This document shows positions 19,490-26,614 of a stretch of DNA of 27,070 bases, piece by piece (the stretch's first letter is position 1; the number at the start of each line of letters is the position of its first letter). Origin of the DNA: Chara braunii (lineage: Eukaryota; Streptophyta; Charophyceae; Charales; Characeae). The position numbers and the translations under genes were made by a program. The stretch spans positions 412,513-439,582 of the forward strand of contig BFEA01000763.1 of assembly GCA_003427395.1 (NCBI GenBank). The letters are read 5' to 3'. The notes beneath the pieces were generated by a model. The model ran no database searches. It saw only the letters and a list, made by a program, of their open reading frames with translations, and had not been told where the DNA came from.

Positions 19490-19605
19490 GTAAGGGACGC
19501 TGGACCCGTTTTCCAGCAGGTGATGCTCCCCACCAATAGATGGAGCCTATCCCCAGGTGCTAGCGGTGACTGCTCTTACCAGCATCACTAGCACTGGAGG
19601 GATTG
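19490..19605 (-). mobile_element. tRNA-like SINE copy A
   Basis: On the minus strand: CTAGTGATGCTGGTAAGAGC (A-box-like), CCTGGGGATAGGCTCC (degenerate B-box region), CTATTGGTGGGGAGC, then CACCTGCTGGAAAACGGGTC and CAGCGTCCC. The same order occurs on the plus strand at 23,322-23,437 (copy C). The A box is like TRGCNNAGTNGG in tRNA genes, and its spacing to the B-box-like segment is tRNA-like. SINEs of this sort are transcribed by RNA polymerase III and moved by LINE proteins. No poly(A) tail is seen. Confidence 0.65.
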
Positions 19606-20060
19606 GTTTTTGTAAAATAAAATTAAAAATAAAAAAAAATAAAAAAAAAATCATCTTTCGCACGCTCCCTAAGGCGCATCCTAACTGCCAATAGCTGCAT
19701 GATTGAGGCCAAGTTTTACAAAAACAAAAAAGAAAGGATCAGGGGCACCTGCACAATTAGCCCTCAATTTCATACATAGGCCACTTAAGGGCCCGAGGTC
19801 CTCCGTGCAGATACTTGTGCGCATCAGAAAAGGGATTGTCACAGCGGTAGTGGATGTCTTAGGGGTCCTTTGGGTTGACGCAGAGCTGAGATAGGCCCTG
19901 GTGGAGGCTATCGTTGGGGAACCTGCATTAGAGGCCGTCTTAGGGGGGTGAAGATTGGTCTGTTACCTGCATGGAGAATACTGTCAGATTAGAATAAATA
20001 AATAATAATAATAAAAAAAAAAAAAAAGAAGAAGAAGAAGAAGAAGAACCGAGAGTGGCT
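19606..20060. other. A-rich tracts and unassigned sequence
   Basis: Contains A/T-rich runs at about 19,615-19,650 and a compound simple repeat (AATA)n-(A)n-(GAA)n at about 19,993-20,048. A 63-codon plus frame (19,703-19,894) has no motif. CTGTCAGATTAGA occurs just before the simple repeat (about 19,981) and again at about 20,716. Confidence 0.5.
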
Positions 20061-20063
20061 CCC

Positions 20064-20235
20064 GTTGATGATAGAGGTTGGGGGAGTGGATGGTGGCCTT
20101 ACCACTGAGGACGGAAACCACAGTTACTCTGGGGGATGCTAATAGAATGCCTAGACATCCAGTTGATGATAGAGGTATGGGGAGCGGATGGTGGCTGTAA
20201 GCCTACCGAGGACGGAAACTGGAAATGCTCTCTGT
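20064..20235. repeat. 98-bp tandem repeat
   Basis: GTTGATGATAGAGGT starts at 20,064 and again at 20,162. Each copy is followed by GGGGAG(T/C)GGATGGTGGC and GAGGACGGAAAC and ends before CTCTG. The copies are diverged, with a small indel between GGTGGC and the ACCGAGGACG block. Confidence 0.85.
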
Positions 20236-20966
20236 TCGAATACTCTACGTAAGAATTCGAAGAATAACTAGAGGGATCTGATGATGATAAGGCTAGGATC
20301 TCTCTAGAATCTAAGAAAAACTAGGGTTCACCTATGGGACTTGTAGTGGGGCATGCTTACCCCTAGCGCTCGAAGTTCCTGGTACGCCGTGGCTCGTTCG
20401 ATAGTGCTTCAATCAAGGCTGGGGAAGGAGGTGAGAACCTGCTTATCCCTGATGCCTATAACCGCTGTCTGGTCAAAAGCTCACTAGAACCGTTTTGAAA
20501 TCAAGGATGTTTTTTTTTCCCCTTTCTTTTTTTTTGGGGGGGGGAGGAGTTGGGGGTAGGGCCTTGAGGTATTACCGTAAGACTAGCCAACCCAAGTAAA
20601 GACAATCTTCTGTCTGGGCGCTGTCTCCCCACCGAGTTCCTGTGGGGCTGTGTGCAGGCCATTACTCTCTGGACTCTGGAGGGAGTATATGCGGCTGCTA
20701 AGGGTTCCCCCACTCTGTCAGATTAGACAGAAGAGTCCATATCCATAATAAGGTAAGGTGCTACCTCCTTTATGGGGGGCAATAAAAAAGGAAAAAGACA
20801 AAAAAAAAAAAAAAGAGGAAAAACAAAGTTCACTCTGGAGTCTCACATGGCAGTGGCGCGCCAAGTCTATAGCTACCGATGACCCTGCCGGCTGGGATCT
20901 CGGCGCGGCCATCTGCAGCACATGGCGATGCTACCATGCCCTGCTGTCGGGGGCAAAATACCTCTT
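20236..20966. other. No recognisable gene
   Basis: Contains T- and G-runs (20,509-20,542) and A-runs (20,799-20,813). A plus frame from 20,758 runs into the MITE at 20,967-21,080 and is judged spurious. Confidence 0.4.
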
Positions 20967-21080
20967 CCCGGGGGCTAGGTCCCTCTTACACGAAACGAAA
21001 TCAAGCGATTTTGACCGTTCAAATAGCAAAGATCAACGGTCAGATTCTCGTAATCCGTGCAAGTGGGACCTTGCCCCGGG
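20967..21080. mobile_element. Hairpin MITE type I, copy a
   Basis: CCCGGGGGCTAGGTCCC at the left and GGGACCTTGCCCCGGG at the right are inverted complements. Pairing continues inward through CACGAAA / TCCGTG and TTTTGACCGTT / AACGGTCAGATT to a loop holding AAATAGCAAAGATC. Copy b is at 23,129-23,233. Neither encodes protein. I could not fix the target duplication, so the transposase superfamily is unassigned. Confidence 0.8.
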
Positions 21081-21135
21081 ATTTCGTCATATTAGACCCT
21101 TTTGGACCATTTCTCGATTTATGCGTGTCATCCTT

Positions 21136-21209
21136 CAAAGCGCAGGGGCCATTTTGCTAATCGATGAGAAAGGGAGGCGCAGCTACTGCCAAAATGCCCG
21201 GTCTTTGCG
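21136..21209. repeat. Inverted repeat beside MITE I-a
   Basis: CAAAGCGCAGGGGCCATTTTGC (21,136-21,157) pairs imperfectly with GCCAAAATGCCCGGTCTTTGCG (21,188-21,209), with a loop of about 30 bases. It may be another small inverted-repeat element or a remnant of one. Confidence 0.5.
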
Positions 21210-21443
21210 TTAGCCGGACCCCCACCGGCGGCCCCACCCCCCGAGGGGCAACATGAATTACCTCGTTTGCGAGGCCCTATGCTTGAAGGGGTCCCCTCTA
21301 TATAGTCTTAGGCAGGTAGGTAGTGTGAGGTGAATTTGAGAGGAAGAAAGAAAAAAAAAAAGAAACAAATCTCTTTTGGTTACAAACGTCAACGGCTCGA
21401 AACTTACTCGGCAGTGAATGGGACCTCACTGACGGAATCCTTA

Positions 21444-21548
21444 CCTTCTTCCCCGGAATACAACGTACGGCCATTATGGCTGTATCTAGACACAAATGTA
21501 CCTCAAATACAACTATAATGACCGTCCGTTGTATTCGGGGGAAGAAGG
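21444..21548. mobile_element. TA-flanked hairpin MITE type III, copy 1
   Basis: The left arm starts CCTTCTTCCCCGGAATACAA and continues CGTACGGCCATTAT. The right arm is its inverted complement, ATAATGACCGTCCGTTG then TATTCGGGGGAAGAAGG. The dinucleotide TA flanks both sides (21,442-21,443 and 21,549-21,550). Length is 105 bp with no coding capacity. TA target sites point to a Tc1/mariner-like mobiliser, but the ends do not match Stowaway, so this is only a guess. Confidence 0.82.
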
Positions 21549-21655
21549 TAGGGGCCACCGGCGGGAGTGAGCAGGGGAAGCTCGCATACCAACCGACCCA
21601 CGCGGACTGCATCGTCCATTTGCGGCCGTTGACTCCCGTTATCGAGGGTCGAAAA

Positions 21656-21696
21656 CGGAGAGCCAAAAAAAAAAAAAAAAAAAAAAACGGAGAGCC
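21656..21696. mobile_element. A-tract bracketed by a direct repeat (event 1)
   Basis: CGGAGAGCC at 21,656-21,664 and 21,688-21,696 (13 bp if the preceding AAAA is counted) flanks a run of 23 A. This looks like a target duplication around a tail-only insertion. Confidence 0.6.
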
Positions 21697-21710
21697 GGGG
21701 CTGAGATTCT

Positions 21711-21766
21711 TAATTACAGACCCAACAAAAATAAATAAATAATAATAATAAAATAATTACAGACCC
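21711..21766. mobile_element. A-rich tract bracketed by a 13-bp direct repeat (event 2)
   Basis: TAATTACAGACCC at 21,711-21,723 and 21,754-21,766 is perfect and encloses 30 bases of AACAAAAATAAATAAATAAT-type sequence and nothing else. Confidence 0.65.
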
Positions 21767-21796
21767 TCGGTTACGAAGATCAACGGTTCGAAACTG

Positions 21797-21846
21797 GAAA
21801 TCATCCTCAAAAGAAAAAAAAAAAAAATAATAATAAATTGAAATCA
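21797..21846. repeat. A-rich tract with a 7-bp direct repeat
   Basis: GAAATCA at 21,797-21,803 and 21,840-21,846 flanks an A-run with a TAATAATAA end. The repeat is short enough to be chance. Confidence 0.35.
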
Positions 21847-21876
21847 ACTGTGTTAACGGCACCTCGCGCAGCGAAT

Positions 21877-22052
21877 CCCAGGGGCAAGGTCCCACTAGCA
21901 AACAGGATTGGATTGAACGCCTGAATCTGGACGCGTTTGTGGAAAGGTGCACAAATGCCAGATTGAACTGCTTTTCTGCATTTGTGGTTAAAACGCATCC
22001 AGATTCAGGTGTTCCATACAATCCTCTTTGCTAGTGGGACCTCGCCCCAGGG
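21877..22052. mobile_element. Hairpin MITE type II, copy a
   Basis: The left arm reads CCCAGGGGCAAGGTCCCACT then AGCAAACAGGATTGG and GCCTGAATCTGGACGCGTTT. The right arm is the inverted complement, AAAACGCATCCAGATTCAGG then TGTTCCATACAATCCTCTTT and GCTAGTGGGACCTCGCCCC. The arms pair over about 75 bases. The outer roughly 20 bases match the ends of type I MITEs while the inner arm is different. Non-coding. Confidence 0.82.
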
Positions 22053-22236
22053 CCCCTGACGCAAATAAAGCAGGCGACGCTTCGCACGACAACTCTTCCG
22101 AATGTATCTGACTGCAATTACGCTCATAGATGGATGCATCTGGGCACATTTTCGTCCAGGAACAAGTAAAATGGTTCTTAGACTAGTGTGAGTATTGCCC
22201 TCAGAGACCAGGACTTTCATGGATCTCTGATCGCAG

Positions 22237-22352
22237 TCTGAGGTGTAGGTTTCATTTTGCATTTATTTATTTGTTTTATTTTTTTTCCTTTCATTTGTTT
22301 ATTTTTTTTGTTTTTGTTATTTGTCGTTTTCTGAGGCGCAGGTTCCACTTTG
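22237..22352. repeat. 23-bp direct repeat flanking a T-rich tract
   Basis: TCTGAGGTGTAGGTTTCATT (22,237) and TCTGAGGCGCAGGTTCCACT (22,330) differ only by T/C changes and enclose about 70 bases of TTTATTT/TTTGTTT sequence. It may be an older tail-only insertion in the opposite orientation. Confidence 0.5.
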
Positions 22353-22551
22353 ATTTCGAAAAATTCGAGCCAAAGGTGACCGTTGCTACCCGTTATGAAT
22401 TCCTCCATTGAGTTCTCTGACTTACCCGGATCTTCCGTTTGAGACCGTTAGATTACGGGAATCGACGGCAGGGTAAGAAAGCGCCCCTGGGCGGCGCCGA
22501 TAAAACCGCATGCACGAGGTCGGAGATTACGGGAAAAGCCGCAGGTACGTG

Positions 22552-22568
22552 ACTTTTCGACCGGTTCC

Positions 22569-22604
<36 letters not shown>

Positions 22605-22613
22605 TTTCGACCG
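22552..22613. mobile_element. Poly(A) bracketed by a 12-bp direct repeat (event 3)
   Basis: ACTTTTCGACCG at 22,552-22,563 and 22,602-22,613 is perfect and encloses GTTCCC plus about 32 A. This is the layout of a target-primed insertion truncated to its tail. Confidence 0.68.
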
Positions 22614-22717
22614 ACCGAAGCAACATCAATGAACTCTCGCGAGTGACTTTTTTTTTTTTTTTTTGTTTCCCGAGTGTATGTTTAGAAAAGCATGAAGAGC
22701 CTAACGGTAAACGAGCA

Positions 22718-22882
22718 ACGTTCCACTAAGGTAGCAAAGAGGATAGGATTGAGCGCCCGAATCTGGACGTGATTTAAGCAGAGATGCAGAGGAGCAGATC
22801 AATCACGATTTTTCTTCACTCCACCCCGAACACGTCCAGATTCAGGTGCTTAATCCAACTCTCTGTTCTCATGGGACCTCGA
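22718..22882. mobile_element. Hairpin MITE type II, copy b (diverged)
   Basis: The left arm contains TTCCACTAAGGTAGCAAAGA then GGATTGAGCGCCCGAATCTG GACGTG. The right arm holds the complements CACGTCCAGATTCAGGTGCT, TAATCCAACTCTCTG and CATGGGACCTCGAC. The inner arm matches copy a (GAATCTGGACG). The outer ends are eroded, with the GGGGC block missing on the left. Confidence 0.7.
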
Positions 22883-22944
22883 CTGGTGAGTCACCTGATC
22901 AAGTTTTTTTTTTTTTTTCCAGACATCCTGGGAATCCCTTCAGC

Positions 22945-23068
22945 CCCGGGTCCGTAAGAGGACTCCCTGGGCTTGAGGCATTCACTGCAGTGCAGATGGA
23001 TCTGATCTGTGGATGGGGCCGATGGGCAGTGTCGCCTGCTGGAAACGGGGTCCAGCGTCACAGTAATT
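22945..23068 (+). mobile_element. tRNA-like SINE copy B (diverged)
   Basis: The 3' part GCCTGCTGGAAACGGGGTCC then AGCGTCACAGTAATT is clearly shared with copies A and C. Upstream, TCCGTAAGAGGACTCCC may be a decayed A box, and GGGGCCGATGGGCAG falls where the CTATTGGTGGGGAGC block should be. The left edge is uncertain. Confidence 0.5.
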
Positions 23069-23269
23069 TTTATTTTATTTTATTTTTCTCAAAATTCAAC
23101 ATCAAATTACTCAATACTCATTCGGAGGCCGGGGCTAGGTCCCACTTGCACGAATTAAGAGATATTGACCGTAGGTAGCAAAGATCAACGGCCAGATTCT
23201 CTTAATCCGTGCAAGCGGGACCTTGCCCCCGGGTTCCTACACAATACGTCCCGGAGCGTCACAGTAATT
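23054..23269. repeat. 15-bp direct repeat enclosing a T-rich segment and a MITE
   Basis: AGCGTCACAGTAATT occurs at 23,054-23,068 and 23,255-23,269. The enclosed 186 bases begin with TTTATTTTATTTTATTTTT and contain MITE I-b. This is compatible with a target duplication around a minus-oriented retroposed insertion. Confidence 0.6.
23129..23233. mobile_element. Hairpin MITE type I, copy b
   Basis: The left arm CCGGGGCTAGGTCCCACTTG then CACGAATTAAGAGATATTGA pairs with the right arm TCTCTTAATCCGTGCAAGCG then GGACCTTGCCCCCGG over about 42 bases. The loop of about 17 bases contains GTAGCAAAGATC. It is better preserved than copy a. Confidence 0.85.
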
Positions 23270-23321
23270 GCCCCCCATCGGGATTGATTTTTATTTTTTT
23301 TGAAAAAAACACCGTTTGCAC

Positions 23322-23437
23322 GAGCGCCTGCCAGCGGAGTTGGTAAGAGCAGCCTCCACTAGCAGCCCTCGCAGGGTCGATGGCTCCATGCTATTGGTGG
23401 GGAGCTGCACCTGCTGGAAAAGGGGTCCAGCGTCCCA
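23322..23437 (+). mobile_element. tRNA-like SINE copy C
   Basis: GCGCCTGCCAGCGGAGTTGG then TAAGAGCAG resembles a tRNA 5' half with an A box (cf. TAGCTCAGTTGGTAAGAGC). CGCAGGGTCGATGGCTCC stands for the B box. The non-tRNA body CTATTGGTGGGGAGCTGCAC then CTGCTGGAAAAGGGGTCCAG CGTCCC follows. It is the best-preserved of the three copies. No poly(A) is present after it. Confidence 0.68.
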
Positions 23438-23890
23438 TTGAACACATCTTTAGGGTACAAATTTTTCAGCAAGTCAGCAAACCAAGTAACGACTACTCGA
23501 AACGGGGGCAGCATTGATTGCCCTCTCAAGGAGGGGATTAACTGCCCCCCAGCTAGATACTTACCATCACAACTCCACAGTTACTTCCCCACCCTGTTCA
23601 CCCCCCATAGCCGATGGCACGCAGCCCTAATTTCCACCAAGAGGACATTGACGGTAAGTCGGGTTTTACCCCCATGCTCCTGCTCACAGGGGCAAAGAGT
23701 CTCCCACCAAAATACCCCTACCCTTCATCTCCCATCCAAAATCCCTTGCCTCGATATCATCAGGACATGGGGGTTTGATGTGCAAATCCCCCCTCTGACG
23801 AGTACACAGGTTACCCTAATGTGAGAAAACGACCAATAGCTGAGAGAAACGCACTTATCCAGATAAAAATTTCAAACAATCGTTACGTAG
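23438..23890. other. No recognisable gene; strong hairpin at 23,504-23,550
   Basis: A 128-codon plus frame (23,438-23,824) has no known motif. GGGGGCAG (23,504-23,511) pairs with CTGCCCCC (23,542-23,549). Inner pairs TTGATTGCCCTC / GAGGGGATTAA make an almost continuous stem of about 20 bp around a TCAAG loop. Confidence 0.5.
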
Positions 23891-23993
23891 TTGACCTAAC
23901 ATGAGAGGGTGGCGGGGCGAGTTCCCAACAGATACCATACGGTCAACCCAATGTGAGATGAGGTGATTCCAGCACCAGCTGGAGGAGGGTATG

Positions 23994-24777
23994 TCACCCC
24001 CCTGCATCCAACGACAGGCGAGACATGAAACAGATTGAACAGATGAACGGCGCGTTCAACTGCTCTCGCCACCGCATCCACCCTCCTAACTCGCCATACC
24101 AAGGAGGTCTCCATTGGCGATAAGTCTGGCTCTTCCACGTTCTCGCCGATCGTTTTCTTCTCGCCCCCCCATCATCCCCCTGCTCGTACAGCGTTTTCTC
24201 ATAGTTTTGGAGCTTATTGTCCTCCACCAGCACGTTCCGCTCGTTGACAGCATCGATGAAGGTCGGGAAGATCGCATCCGGACTGTCACAATTCCCTGTT
24301 GCATGATGTTGCTGGGAGATGTCATCACCCTGACCTCTGACCTCTCTCTCCAGGGTTCCGTTTTCATAAGCAGTTTTCAAAATTTCGGTGACGACTGTCG
24401 CATCATTTTCCATCGCTCGTTTGTCATCTTCGGATTCGACGACTATCGCATCATTTTCCATCTCTCCTTTGTCATCTTTGGGTTCGACTGTCTGAATGTC
24501 TTCGTAGGCCTGGTACTTGACGAGTCTTGATGGACAACGAATCTTCGATAGTTGTTCTCAGACACTGTAGAGAGTGGAAGCAGGCGCCAATTTTGTGGGA
24601 GAATGACACAGTTTCTATTTCCTCCTCCAACAAGTCCAGCCTATAGAGGTTGTCTTCCAACATGTCTATCGCTGGTAGGTCCGTTATGTTGCCCACCCCT
24701 GCGACTCCTGACTCAACCAGATTCAGTATGTATTTATAGTTCGGCCCATCGTCAAGCATCGAGAACAGATTCGCCAT
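23994..24777 (-). pseudogene. Unrecognised acidic protein gene or pseudogene, frame broken once
   Basis: On the minus strand an ATG at 24,777 (with an in-frame TAA nine bases upstream) opens a 101-codon frame starting MANLFSMLDDGPNYKYILNL, with an acidic helix-like LEDNLYRLDLLEEEIE. Its protein-like character moves one frame over near 24,525, where KYQAYEDIQTVEPKDDKGEM leads into a frame ending at 23,994. That second part holds two copies of a 16-residue unit with MENDA(I/T)VV and EDDK, then a polar region and FPTFIDAVNERNVLVEDNKL, and a basic end. I know no family for it. A true intron at the shift is unlikely because only about 25 bases separate usable GT and AG. The C-terminal frame is also uncertain. 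Confidence 0.42.
24405..24500 (-). repeat. 48-bp in-frame tandem repeat
   Basis: On the minus strand GATGACAAA then GAGATGGAAAATGATGCGAT and AGTCGTCGAATCCGAA is followed by GATGACAAACGAGCGATGGA AAATGATGCGACAGTCGTC. The unit is 48 bases, 16 codons, and keeps the frame. Confidence 0.8.
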
Positions 24778-24789
24778 GGGCGCTTATCT

Positions 24790-25370
24790 TGATGACGACG
24801 GGTCTTTTTTTTCTCCACCGTCGGTTTGCAAGAGAGCCGCACAGCAGCCTGAGGTCATATAGCAGGTTATTATCTAACCGCACTCTCTTAATCGCCTTCG
24901 TGGCCAGTAGTTGATGCGGACAATTGAGGTATGTTTGTGTCGCCGCCTTAGTGTTGGTGGTGTTTATCGGCGCCGTTGAATTCGCATCAGGTCACCATCT
25001 CCTTTGGTGTTGTGGAGCTCCTACCTCCACGTGTCAGGTGCTCCCGTTTTGTTATGCGGAGCCGCGGATCTCTTACCTCCGCGACGTTCGTGGTCTAGGC
25101 TGATGTTGCGCCCACTGCACTGTGCATCTCCTCAGTTGCTCACGTTTCGGAGCGTTCACTCACCCCTCTGTTTGATTGGTGAGGAGGAGGGTAGTCACAC
25201 TGAATCACCGCCTCGTTCCTGTGTCCGCCATATCCAGATCGTGACGAAGTGATGGTCGAGCCGATACGCTTCCTGGTCGAGCCCTGCTGACCAGCCGTAA
25301 CGGAGAAGTGAACATCAGCATGCGCTTCTCCAATTTGGACAACTTCATCTCAGTGATCTCACAGGTATCT
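24790..25370. other. No recognisable gene; possible upstream region of the minus-strand ORF
   Basis: Two short hairpins share a CTCCTAC/CTCTTAC-CTCC design: GTGGAG..CTCCAC at 25,012-25,030 and GCGGAG..CTCCGC at 25,056-25,082. On the minus strand GGAG|GTAAGA at about 25,080-25,071 fits a splice donor, but no matching exon could be supported. Confidence 0.35.
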
Positions 25371-25372
25371 TA

Positions 25373-25478
25373 CCTTCTTACCCCGAATACAACGTACGAT
25401 CAATATAGTTGTATTTGAGGCATCGTTCACTTTAGATTTAGCTATAATGACCGTACGTTGTATTCGGGGTAAGAAGGG
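25373..25478. mobile_element. TA-flanked hairpin MITE type III, copy 2
   Basis: The left arm is CCTTCTTACCCCGAATACAA then CGTACGATCAATATAGTTGT. The right arm is its inverted complement, TAGCTATAATGACCGTACGT then TGTATTCGGGGTAAGAAGG. TA flanks at 25,371-25,372 and 25,479-25,480. 106 bp, non-coding, and the arms are nearly perfect over about 35 bases. Confidence 0.85.
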
Positions 25479-25489
25479 TAGAAATTGTT

Positions 25490-26420
25490 AGGTGACCTTG
25501 CTCTGAGAAGAACACCTGCCAGTACCTTTTCCCCCTTGAGACACAAATAGGCGGTTACGTACGGCTGCAAGTTTGCAACTTTTCGGGGGTGGGGTATTGG
25601 ACCAAAAGGGTTGGCAGCGCCAGACAAAATGAGGCCTGCGCTGCCCGTTTTGTTTTGACACTCGCAGGGCATTTTCAGGCTCGGCTTCAATAGATGGGTG
25701 AGGCACTGATGGTTCGAACCACCACTACATTTCCCAACCATTTTGCAGAAATGCTTCGTGCATGCAGGCGTGACGGGGCGGCCTGTACCCGGGTGCTGTT
25801 TTGCCTGAACTGAAATCCATCCACACAAATTCAACCTCGCCTGCGACCCGATTCGCTTGCCAACGAATATATTTTGGGCGAAGCAGCATGCTGGTATTGT
25901 GCGCATGCTTCCTGACGCGCCTGCATCCAGGGCTCATTTTTGTAAAATCATTGGGAAAGGCACTGGTGGTGACGTACTCCATTGTGCTAACTTCTTACCC
26001 TTGGCCACGCCAAATAGAGTGTTGGAAATCCTGAGTTTCCTCCATTCACTGATAGCCCCGATGAGACTTCGAACAACATAGTTAAACCACGAGTACTGGG
26101 CCCAACTATCTATGTCGAGCCTGAAATACCCCTGCGTGCCAATTTTTGCCGAAGCGTCGGGGTACCGTTTCAATTTTTTTTTGGTTGGCGCTTCCAGGCA
26201 TTGGGGTTCGGTACCCCGAAGCCCGAAAGGAGCGGTGCGTTAACGGGGAAGCGCTGCGGCCGATAGATGGGCCAAGTACTGGTGGTTTAAATTTGTTGTT
26301 GCCGATGGTTGAGGGGAGCAGCGAGTGCCTTTGAACCTCCTCTCCCTCCGTGCCAACAAATGAAATCCAAAGAGCTACATCTCTGCACTTATTAGCGGCG
26401 TTCCATTTCTGTATCTCTAC
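25490..26420. other. No recognisable gene
   Basis: Overlapping open frames on both strands (154 codons minus at 25,442-25,906; 122 codons minus at 26,106-26,474) have no known motif and run into the MITEs. ATAGATGGG followed by A/GTACTG/GCACTG and TGGTGGTT or TGATGGTT recurs near 25,690 and 26,264. CGGGGTACCG (about 26,158) and CGGTACCCCG (about 26,209) form a 10-bp inverted pair. Confidence 0.4.
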
Positions 26421-26425
26421 CTCTA

Positions 26426-26612
26426 CCTTCTTCCCCTGAACATAACGCATATGCATTGTAAACGAATACAACACGTAGGGTGCATTCTATTCGAATCGAA
26501 CGCATATGAGCCTTAAATTTTGAATACAACGCATATACGTTCTAGTTAAATTTCTTTTTCAGATTTCGAAACTCGAATACAACGCATATGCGTTATGTTC
26601 GGGGGAAGAAGG
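26426..26612. mobile_element. TA-flanked hairpin MITE type III, copy 3 (longer variant)
   Basis: The ends CCTTCTTCCCCTGAACATAA and TTATGTTCGGGGGAAGAAGG are inverted complements, continuing through CGCATATGCATTGTA / CAACGCATATGCG. TA lies on both sides (26,424-26,425 and 26,613-26,614). At 187 bp it is longer than copies 1 and 2 because the word GAATACAACGCATATNCGTT and its complement recur in the interior. The ends place it in the same family. The interior uses CATATG where copies 1-2 use GTACG. Confidence 0.8.
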
Positions 26613-26614
26613 TA

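Larger units (their letters stand above)
21378..21796. repeat. 27-base dispersed direct repeat
   Basis: GGTTACAAACGTCAACGGCT (21,378 onwards, followed by CGAAACT) and GGTTACGAAGATCAACGGTT (from 21,769, also followed by CGAAACT) differ at four positions. The AAAGATCAACGG core also occurs in the loop of both type I MITEs, suggesting shared ancestry. Confidence 0.6.

Noticed and set aside
20758-21213. 151-codon plus-strand frame
   Set aside because: It starts in an A-rich run and crosses MITE I-a and a neighbouring inverted repeat. No domain.
24510-24545. A mini-intron explaining the frame change in the minus-strand ORF pair
   Set aside because: Only about 25 bases separate a possible GT and AG, too short for a spliceosomal intron. 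A one-base indel is simpler.
25705-25730. GGTTCGAACC as a tRNA B box
   Set aside because: The word is itself a palindrome. No A box, acceptor stem or anticodon arm lies at the right distance on either strand.
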